From JAAYYM01 sp964483545 (GTDB lineage: Bacteria; Bacillota; Clostridia; Lachnospirales; Lachnospiraceae), in the NCBI GenBank assembly GCA_964483545.1, contig CAZACC010000070.1, positions 1-11,165 of the forward strand: a stretch of 11,165 bases of DNA, given 5' to 3'. Under the pieces are notes generated by a model. That model had not been told where the DNA came from. It did not search any database and was given only the letters and a program-made list of their open reading frames with translations. Positions 6,585 through 11,165 of this stretch are shown one piece after another. The stretch's first letter is position 1. Every line of letters starts with the position of its first letter. A program made the translations under genes and the position numbers.

Positions 6585-7028
6585 TTAGTTAAAGGGGAGC
6601 TCCTCATCTATTCCGTCTGGAATATTCATAAAGCCATCTCCTGCTGGCGCAATCGGTTCAGGTCTTTGTGCTGGTACATACCCGCCTTCATTATTATTAG
6701 AAGCGGCTTTGCTCTCAGCAAATTCCTGTTCCTCTACAACAACATCTGTTGTATAGACCTTGACACCATCCTTATTTGTGTAACTTCCTGTCTGGATACG
6801 TCCAGTTACAGCAATCTTGGTTCCTTTCCTGAGATATTTCTCAGCAAACTCCGCTCCTTTGCCAAACACAACGCAGTTAATGAAATCTGCTGTCTGTTCA
6901 TCTCCGTCACGCTTCAACCGTCTGTCTACTGCCAGTGAATATCTGGCAATTGCTGTCTGATTATCTCCTCCCGAGTATCTGACCTCAGGGTCTCTTGTCA
7001 ATCTTCCCATTAAGATTACTTTATTCAT
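6585..7028 (-). CDS. ssb: Single-stranded DNA-binding protein
   Basis: This 147-residue protein coats single-stranded DNA during replication and repair. The OB fold spans about 1-105, opening with MNKVILMGRLTRDPEVRY and containing FINCVVFGKGAEFAEKYLRKG and the VTGRIQTGSY strand. A flexible Asn/Pro/Gly-rich linker follows (about 108-138), and the tail ends DEELPFN. Partner proteins normally bind an acidic tail ending in Pro-Phe; here an extra Asn follows the Phe. The reading frame is open 19 codons further up to 7085, but the ATG at 7028 matches the family start and leaves a 19-base gap after rpsF, so the shorter form is chosen. The ribosome binding site is weak (GAGAG), perhaps relying on re-initiation after rpsF. 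Confidence 0.97.
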   Translation of the reverse strand: MNKVILMGRLTRDPEVRYSGGDNQTAIARYSLAVDRRLKRDGDEQTADFINCVVFGKGAEFAEKYLRKGTKIAVTGRIQTGSYTNKDGVKVYTTDVVVEEQEFAESKAASNNNEGGYVPAQRPEPIAPAGDGFMNIPDGIDEELPFN

Positions 7029-7047
7029 GCCATTCTCTCGCTTTCTG

Positions 7048-7335
7048 CTATGCCTCTTGCTTAACGCATAAATACCTGATGACATTCTCCATAATGCGAA
7101 CTCGATTCTCTATCTCTACAGGAGCGGTAGGCTCTGCATCGAGCTGGATAAAGTAATAATAACCCTCTTTCATCTTCTGAATCTCGTAAGCAAGTCTCTT
7201 CTTACCCCATTCATCGACGTTGGTTATCGTGCCGCCGAAACGGGTAATATAGTTCTTTACCTTTTCAAGTACAGCAGCTCTTTCTTCATCTTCGATTTTT
7301 GCATTAAGAACAACGGCTAATTCATATTTGTTCAT
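7048..7335 (-). CDS. rpsF: 30S ribosomal protein bS6
   Basis: This 95-residue protein of the 30S platform pairs with bS18, whose gene is two positions downstream. It begins MNKYELAVVLNAKIEDEERA and contains VDEWGKKRLAYEIQKMKEGYY, both diagnostic of bS6, and the C-terminal part has NRVRIMENVIRYL. The in-frame ORF continues upstream to 7401, but AAGGAGGT at 7350-7343 and the family N-terminus fix the start at 7335. It is the first gene of the rpsF-ssb-rpsR operon and has its own promoter and a leader of about 97 nt, which is longer than needed for initiation and is a likely site of feedback control. Confidence 0.98.
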   Translation of the reverse strand: MNKYELAVVLNAKIEDEERAAVLEKVKNYITRFGGTITNVDEWGKKRLAYEIQKMKEGYYYFIQLDAEPTAPVEIENRVRIMENVIRYLCVKQEA

Positions 7336-7432
7336 GCTGGTTACCTCCTTATGGTCTCTGGCCCCCTCTTGCAAAGGAGCAAGGAATATAGGCTCATACA
7401 CATTGTACGAGCGTAGTTAAAATATATCACGA
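7336..7432 (-). promoter_or_regulatory. Structured 5' leader of rpsF
   Basis: The predicted leader holds a hairpin, CTTGC-TCCTTT-GCAAG on the minus strand (7383-7368). The CTCCTTT across its 5' arm and loop (7379-7373) contains six bases that are complementary to the rpsF ribosome binding site AAGGAG (7350-7345). In many bacteria the S6:S18 complex binds its own rpsF leader; I did not find the CCG-containing signature described for that motif, so the assignment is tentative. Confidence 0.4.
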
Positions 7433-7438
7433 GGATTT

Positions 7439-7467
7439 ATGATACCATAGAATCCTTGATATTTCAA
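7439..7467 (-). promoter_or_regulatory. Putative promoter of rpsF-ssb-rpsR
   Basis: Minus-strand TTGAAA (7467-7462) and TATCAT (7444-7439) have a 17-base spacing and a TG one base upstream of the -10. The -35 starts six bases after the DUF951 stop codon. No terminator is seen between DUF951 and this promoter, so some read-through from the upstream genes into rpsF is possible. Confidence 0.65.
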
Positions 7468-7472
7468 GCGTT

Positions 7473-7655
7473 TTATCCCTTTTCTTTTCTTTCTTTTGTG
7501 TTTTTCTCAATGAGTTTACGCGGAACCATCACCTGATGTTTGCATCCGAGGCATTTTATCCGAAAATCCGCACCAACTCTGAGGATTTCCCACTCAAAGC
7601 TGCCGCAGGGATGCTTCTTTTTTAATTTTATAATGTCTCCAACTTTATATTCCAT
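7473..7655 (-). CDS. DUF951 family small protein
   Basis: This protein of about 60 residues belongs to the DUF951 family, which is widespread in Firmicutes and often encoded near rpsF or replication genes; its function is unknown. The recognisable core is VGDIIKLKKKHPCGSFEWEI followed by LRVGADFRIKCLGCKHQVMVPR, with a CxxC at KCLGCKH and an earlier HPCG cysteine that could bind metal or nucleic acid. The C-terminus is strongly basic. A GTG at 7661 is possible, but AGGTGAG is well spaced only for the ATG at 7655. Either way the start overlaps the end of the sirtuin gene (by 11 or 17 bases), so the two are translationally linked. Confidence 0.9.
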   Translation of the reverse strand: MEYKVGDIIKLKKKHPCGSFEWEILRVGADFRIKCLGCKHQVMVPRKLIEKNTKERKEKG

Positions 7656-8388
7656 TTTCACTCACCTTGACTTGTCCTAATATCTCACCGATACTTCCAT
7701 GTATCACTAGATCCGCATGTCCGTCCATTGGTGTCGTATCACGATTAATGAGTACAAGTCGCTTCCCTTGGTAATCATCAATCAGTCCTGCTGCTGGATA
7801 TACAGCCAGTGATGTTCCACCTACAATCAGCATGTCGGCATTTTTTATATTGCTGACAGATTCCTGCATAATACTCTGATCTAGACCTTCCTCATAAAGA
7901 ACCACATCCGGCTTAATATTTCCTCCGCATTCGCAAGTCGGTACACCTATAGTGTTCTTAATATATAATATATCATAAAATTTTCCACACTTCTGGCAAT
8001 AGTTACGCAGTACTGATCCATGTAACTCCAGCACCTTTTTGCTTCCAGCCATCTGATGAAGCCCGTCTATATTCTGGGTCACAACAGCTTTTAACTTACC
8101 TGACTTCTCCAGCTCAGCCAATTTCAGATGTGCGGCATTGGGCTTTACTCCTTCGCACAGCAGTTTGTCTCTATAAAATTTGTAGAATTCCTCTGTTTTA
8201 TGCATATAAAAAGTATGACTCAGGATAGTCTCTGGAGGGTAATCATACTTTTGATGATACAGACCGTCCACGCTTCGAAAGTCTGGTATACCACTTTCGG
8301 TAGAGACACCCGCACCTCCAAAAAAGACAATATTCTCGCTTTCGTCTATCCATCTCTGTAACTGCTCAACACCATCCATTTCCTGCAT
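7645..8388 (-). CDS. cobB: NAD-dependent protein deacylase, sirtuin (Sir2/CobB family)
   Basis: This 244-247 residue cytoplasmic enzyme removes acyl groups from lysines using NAD+. The Rossmann NAD-binding part shows GAGVSTESGIPDFR (25-38) and TQNIDGLH (104-111). Catalytic His123 sits in LELHGS. A zinc site is complete with Cys131, Cys134, Cys152 and Cys154. Late motifs GGTSLAVYPAAGL and LVLINRD fit the family. It belongs to the small bacterial group with the YDYPPE segment near residue 50 (subclass not certain). Two starts are possible: the ATG at 8388, immediately after GGGAG, or the ATG at 8379, which is spaced nine bases from it and seems better. It follows the MaoC gene by 6-15 bases, so these genes are probably co-transcribed. 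Confidence 0.95.
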   Translation of the reverse strand: MQEMDGVEQLQRWIDESENIVFFGGAGVSTESGIPDFRSVDGLYHQKYDYPPETILSHTFYMHKTEEFYKFYRDKLLCEGVKPNAAHLKLAELEKSGKLKAVVTQNIDGLHQMAGSKKVLELHGSVLRNYCQKCGKFYDILYIKNTIGVPTCECGGNIKPDVVLYEEGLDQSIMQESVSNIKNADMLIVGGTSLAVYPAAGLIDDYQGKRLVLINRDTTPMDGHADLVIHGSIGEILGQVKVSENGI

Positions 8389-8394
8389 CTCCCT

Positions 8395-8808
8395 TTAGAT
8401 AAGACCTATCTGCAGTTCCGCTTTTGATACTTTGACCCCGTTCTGATTCTGAATGACTGCCTTGACCGTGATCATCTGAAATGTATCATTTTTCTCAGTG
8501 ACTGTTCCTTCTATCAATAATGTGTCACCAATGTATACAGGTTTAAGAAATTTGCTTTTCACGCTATGTACCAGACTGCGTTCTCCTGGCAGATATACCC
8601 CTGCCAATGTTGAATAATAAGATGCGGTAAGCATTCCATATACCACACAGCCCTTGTGTCCCTTTTCCTTTGCATATGTAAGATTCTGATGCAGCGGATT
8701 GACATCTCCTGTGATCTTGCAAAAGTCTGCTTGATCTTCCTCTGTGACCGTAACCGTAAAATGCTCCTTTTGACCTACTTCTATCTCCTGGTAAGTGTAT
8801 TGATTCAT
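8395..8808 (-). CDS. MaoC-like hotdog-fold dehydratase / (R)-specific enoyl-CoA or enoyl-ACP hydratase
   Basis: This protein of about 137 residues has a single hotdog domain of the MaoC/PhaJ type, which adds water to 2-enoyl thioesters or removes it from (R)-3-hydroxyacyl thioesters. The hydratase motif is intact: FCKITGDVNPLH contains the catalytic Asp35 and His40 (numbering from the ATG at 8808), followed by the YAKEKGHKGCVVYGMLTAS stretch. The frame is open to a TTG at 8832, but GGAGG at 8819-8815 is correctly placed only for the ATG at 8808. It directly follows the ACP gene, so its substrate may be an acyl chain on that carrier. No other fatty-acid synthase genes are visible, so the pathway is unknown. 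Confidence 0.9.
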   Translation of the reverse strand: MNQYTYQEIEVGQKEHFTVTVTEEDQADFCKITGDVNPLHQNLTYAKEKGHKGCVVYGMLTASYYSTLAGVYLPGERSLVHSVKSKFLKPVYIGDTLLIEGTVTEKNDTFQMITVKAVIQNQNGVKVSKAELQIGLI

Positions 8809-8835
8809 AACCGCCTCCATGAATTTATTCAATCT

Positions 8836-9081
8836 TTACTCGTCCATCTTTCTTTTGATCAGATCAATCATCTGGCCTACATTCTCCAGCTTATTGACTT
8901 CCTTGATATCAAACTTCATCGAGAATTCCGCTTCCATTGCTATGATCAGCGAGATATGTTCAAATGAATCCCAATCCTCTATATCATCTGCATTCGTCTC
9001 ATCCTTGATCATGAGCTCCTCATCATCAAATACATCTCTGAAAATTTCCTGTACTGCTTTAAAGATATCTTGTCTTGTCAT
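8836..9081 (-). CDS. Acyl carrier protein-like protein (phosphopantetheine attachment domain)
   Basis: This 81-residue acidic protein is a stand-alone acyl or peptidyl carrier. The attachment site is Ser39 in DDIEDWDSFEHISLI; the usual DSL is DSF here, a variant common in specialised ACPs rather than the housekeeping fatty-acid AcpP. A four-helix length and the VGQMIDLI near the C-terminus fit the fold. The ATG at 9081 (AAAGGAACG upstream) is preferred over the in-frame start at 9099. It lies between the DUF4910 gene (63-base gap) and the MaoC gene (27 bases to the ATG). The context suggests it loads an acyl or aminoacyl group for a dedicated pathway, probably with partners outside the window. 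Confidence 0.93.
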   Translation of the reverse strand: MTRQDIFKAVQEIFRDVFDDEELMIKDETNADDIEDWDSFEHISLIIAMEAEFSMKFDIKEVNKLENVGQMIDLIKRKMDE

Positions 9082-9104
9082 ATTTCGTTCCTTTATCATT
9101 CTAC

Positions 9105-9119
9105 CGGAACTTCGTTCCG
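9105..9119. other. Hairpin upstream of the ACP gene
   Basis: CGGAAC-TTC-GTTCCG is a perfect 6-bp stem with a 3-base loop in the 63-base gap between the DUF4910 and ACP genes. No T run follows on the minus strand, so it is not a normal terminator. Its GTTCC arm is also complementary to the GGAAC in the ACP ribosome binding site. Confidence 0.45.
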
Positions 9120-9144
9120 ATGCATTTATTTTATATTTATGTAT

Positions 9145-10434
9145 TTATGAATGCTCTGCTATCTGAAGCAGCTTAACATCAAGCAGCTTTTTTATCAACG
9201 GAATCATCTCATTTACAGGCACTTTGATCATATCACTCAGTTCCAGCAAATCGATTTTCCCATCGGCATAACCAACAATATTTTTAGTATCCTGTGCCCT
9301 CTTCTCCAACGATGTATCCTTGCTGCTGACCGTTGGTATCAGTCCGCGTTTTCCAAGCTGCGGCTCGCATAGGCATGTGACCTGATAATACTCGTTGTAC
9401 TCCAAAGCATCTATACATTTTGTAATTACATCATAGCTGCCTTGAAATCCCTCTGCGGATATCATAGAAAGATTATCTGCAGATGTATGATATTCTGGAT
9501 ACTCATGATACTTAGAGCGGCAAAAACAAACTACTGGAAGATCTACGCCAGGAGCCTGGTACTGGCGTTCATCAGAGCCTCTCTTCAAGTACGAATAGAC
9601 TTTGTAATCTGGATAATGATGCTGTAAAACATTATTTAGCGTCCGATCTGCCAGCGTATCACCGTACCTCGAGCTTACCATGGAATAGGTTCTGTCGTCG
9701 CCGACACAGGTCAGATTGAATCCCGCAATTACTCTTTTTTTCATAACGTCCAGATTGCGGCTCAAATATGTGATTGCGCCGATTGTCTCTGGCACAAAAA
9801 TGAGGCGATAAGTATATTTACGTCTGGGAAGTGCTTCAATCCAATTTGCCAAATGTACCATCAATGCCGGACCCGAACACTCATTATTGGCCATTGACGG
9901 ATGGCAAATATATGTGGAAAGAAAGATCTCCTCCTCTGTCTCCCCAGGAATGATTACCTCTCCATAGGTCATACTTCCGTCCTGTAGAGTTGTATCTATG
10001 AACGCATGATAATTTCCAGGCTTCAGCTTATCCTTTTGTTTCTGTGACATGCAGAATCCCCAGCGTTCTTTGTAATAGGATGTTGTATAAGGAATCAGCT
10101 CTGGTTGCTTGGGCAGCGTATATAAGTGCTCCTCCAGCTCTTCCAGTGATAGCATCTGATCAATTGGTACAGAATAGCCAAGTATATGCAGATTATTGTC
10201 TTCAAAGTCTACAACGTGATTGCCCTGCTCATCTGCCAGATAGCCTCCTCGGATATTCCACTCCTTTGGAACTGTCCAGTCATATACCTGAGTACCACTG
10301 GGTATCTCATACAGTCTGGTCTGTGGGCAATACCTTTTTAATATCTCAAATGTCCTGCGCACACCATTTCCTGTAATGCTGCGGCAAATCGGAAACAATT
10401 CTTCCGCAAGCGCATACATGCTCTCTCCCTGCAT
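9145..10434 (-). CDS. DUF4910/DUF2172 aminopeptidase-like protein with C-terminal winged helix
   Basis: This protein of about 429 residues belongs to the DUF4910/DUF2172 group, an M28-like zinc aminopeptidase fold found in polysaccharide and secondary-metabolite clusters. It opens with MYALAEELFPICRSITGNGVR, a family hallmark. Candidate metal ligands and catalytic residues, numbered from the ATG at 10434, are His178 (STYICHPS), Glu185 (NNECSG), Glu216 (VPETIG), Asp288 (RGSDERQY) and His316 (YPEYHTSADN), so it appears active. A winged-helix-like segment (about 379-429) closes the protein. The ORF reaches 10512 and would overlap the upstream gene, but AGGAG seven bases before the ATG at 10434 sets the start, leaving a 25-base gap. 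Its substrate is unknown; an amide or peptide bond in a carrier- or glycan-linked intermediate is possible. Confidence 0.88.
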   Translation of the reverse strand: MQGESMYALAEELFPICRSITGNGVRRTFEILKRYCPQTRLYEIPSGTQVYDWTVPKEWNIRGGYLADEQGNHVVDFEDNNLHILGYSVPIDQMLSLEELEEHLYTLPKQPELIPYTTSYYKERWGFCMSQKQKDKLKPGNYHAFIDTTLQDGSMTYGEVIIPGETEEEIFLSTYICHPSMANNECSGPALMVHLANWIEALPRRKYTYRLIFVPETIGAITYLSRNLDVMKKRVIAGFNLTCVGDDRTYSMVSSRYGDTLADRTLNNVLQHHYPDYKVYSYLKRGSDERQYQAPGVDLPVVCFCRSKYHEYPEYHTSADNLSMISAEGFQGSYDVITKCIDALEYNEYYQVTCLCEPQLGKRGLIPTVSSKDTSLEKRAQDTKNIVGYADGKIDLLELSDMIKVPVNEMIPLIKKLLDVKLLQIAEHS

Positions 10435-10459
10435 ATTGATTCTCCTGTCAATCATAATT

Positions 10460-11165
10460 CTACTGTCCAATATAGGTACTGATCTTACGGCTGCGGTTAT
10501 TAGACGCATCATCCGCTATGATAGGGTATGCCCCTGCAAGATCTATGATTTTATATTCAATTCCATTGACCTGATAACGATTTGAAACACCTGCCCGCAC
10601 AAAATCCTCCTCCAGCGGATAAATCGTAATCTCCACATTCAGATCCAGGTCTCTGACATTCATGGAATAAGTCGCTTGACGCATGTGGCCATACTCATCT
10701 GTATAATCTGCTGTAAAGTCCTTCAGATACCTGTATGGCACACCAATCTGCTCCTCTACATAGTGCACATAAACAAATGAATGCTGACAATCCTTATCAA
10801 TCAGCAGATTCTTAAAATGATGTTCTGTCACGTAGGTAAATGGTGAATCCGCACCAAAGGAGCTTTTATTATCCATAGCACAGAGTTCATCCTTGCCCTT
10901 ACCCCATACAGCAAAGGAATATATCGGATGTTTTGTGCGTTTAAAATCATTTCTTTTTAAAGCAAACTTTCCCAGTGATCCCGTCTTGCACGGCGTTTTA
11001 TAATAATCAAATGCTTTCCCCTTGCAAAAATCCCAGTTAAATGTAGGAATCACGATGGTTGCATCAGATCCAACCGCCTCAATCAGACTGTCAATCAATA
11101 CATTCAGATTTGTATCATCCTGATGCTCGATACAGCTATACAGTAGCTGTTTGACATCCGAAGTT
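10460..11165 (-). CDS. AAC(3)-family N-acetyltransferase-like protein, 5' truncated by window edge
   Basis: The last 234 codons of a protein of about 270 residues are present; the frame is open to the right edge, so the true start lies outside and the TTG at 11098 is internal. It has the aminoglycoside 3-N-acetyltransferase fold: IEAVGSDATIVIPTFNW near the start, RTKHPIYSFAVWG (His79 of the visible part), FGADSPF, and HYVEEQIGVPYRYLKDF (His134), which correspond to the acetyl-CoA and substrate-binding core. Family members acetylate amino groups of aminoglycosides, but many relatives in surface-glycan or metabolite clusters act on other amines. Beside DUF4910 and ACP genes a biosynthetic acyltransferase role is more likely than antibiotic resistance. 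This is inference. Confidence 0.85.
   Translation of the reverse strand, partial: TSDVKQLLYSCIEHQDDTNLNVLIDSLIEAVGSDATIVIPTFNWDFCKGKAFDYYKTPCKTGSLGKFALKRNDFKRTKHPIYSFAVWGKGKDELCAMDNKSSFGADSPFTYVTEHHFKNLLIDKDCQHSFVYVHYVEEQIGVPYRYLKDFTADYTDEYGHMRQATYSMNVRDLDLNVEITIYPLEEDFVRAGVSNRYQVNGIEYKIIDLAGAYPIIADDASNNRSRKISTYIGQ

Noticed and set aside
7029..7085. 19-codon N-terminal extension of ssb
   Set aside because: It overlaps the end of rpsF and precedes the universal MNKV start of SSB; no family support for the extra residues.
7336..7401. 22-codon N-terminal extension of rpsF
   Set aside because: The AAGGAGGT at 7350-7343 and the bS6 family N-terminus place the start at 7335; the extension covers the leader.
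8809..8832. TTG start for the MaoC protein
   Set aside because: GGAGG is spaced correctly only for the ATG at 8808, and no good ribosome binding site precedes the TTG.
10435..10512. Longer DUF4910 start overlapping the AAC(3)-like gene
   Set aside because: Family members start near the MYALAEELFP segment, and AGGAG is placed for the ATG at 10434.
11096..11098. TTG as the start of the AAC(3)-like protein
   Set aside because: The frame stays open to the window edge and the N-terminal part of the fold would be missing, so the codon is internal.
10460..11165. Aminoglycoside resistance gene
   Set aside because: The fold matches AAC(3), but the neighbours are ACP, MaoC and DUF4910 genes and there is no mobile-element context; resistance cannot be claimed from fold alone.

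Overview
The window looks like a chromosomal segment of an anaerobic, low-to-moderate GC Firmicute, most probably a Clostridia member of the Lachnospiraceae type. The reasons are a pyruvate formate-lyase system, a clostridial 2[4Fe-4S] ferredoxin, the arrangement DUF951-rpsF-ssb-rpsR followed by gdpP-rplI-dnaB, strong AAGGAGG ribosome binding sites, and AT-rich TTGnnn-17-TAnnnT promoters. The family placement is inference from gene content; no rRNA is present to confirm it.

Plus strand (1-1287): the C-terminal end of pyruvate formate-lyase (pflB) with its glycine-radical loop, a strong terminator, pflA with its own promoter, and a 56-residue ferredoxin that is shorter than most ORF callers report. 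A perfect 15-bp stem at 1330-1370 separates this block from everything to the right, which is all on the minus strand.

Minus strand, in the direction of transcription (right to left). Block A (11165-7473) is an AAC(3)-fold N-acetyltransferase-like gene cut by the window edge, a DUF4910/DUF2172 aminopeptidase-like gene, an acyl carrier protein, a MaoC-type hotdog hydratase, a sirtuin and a DUF951 protein. The first four look like the end of a biosynthetic cluster, perhaps for a surface glycan or small molecule, whose remainder lies beyond the right edge. Block B (7467-6265) is the rpsF-ssb-rpsR operon, with a promoter directly behind DUF951 and a structured leader of about 97 nt. Block C (6187-5324) is a single gene for a secreted alanine-rich protein made of six near-identical 29-residue repeats, with its own promoter and terminator. 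Block D (5287-1369) is gdpP-rplI-dnaB: cyclic-di-AMP phosphodiesterase, ribosomal protein bL9 and replicative helicase, tightly packed, with a one-base stop/start overlap between the first two.

Most genes are housekeeping. The two parts that are not are the secreted repeat protein lodged between two conserved operons and the ACP/MaoC/DUF4910/AAC(3) module at the right end. Two leader regions (rpsF and the ACP gene) also contain complementary stretches that could hide their ribosome binding sites.
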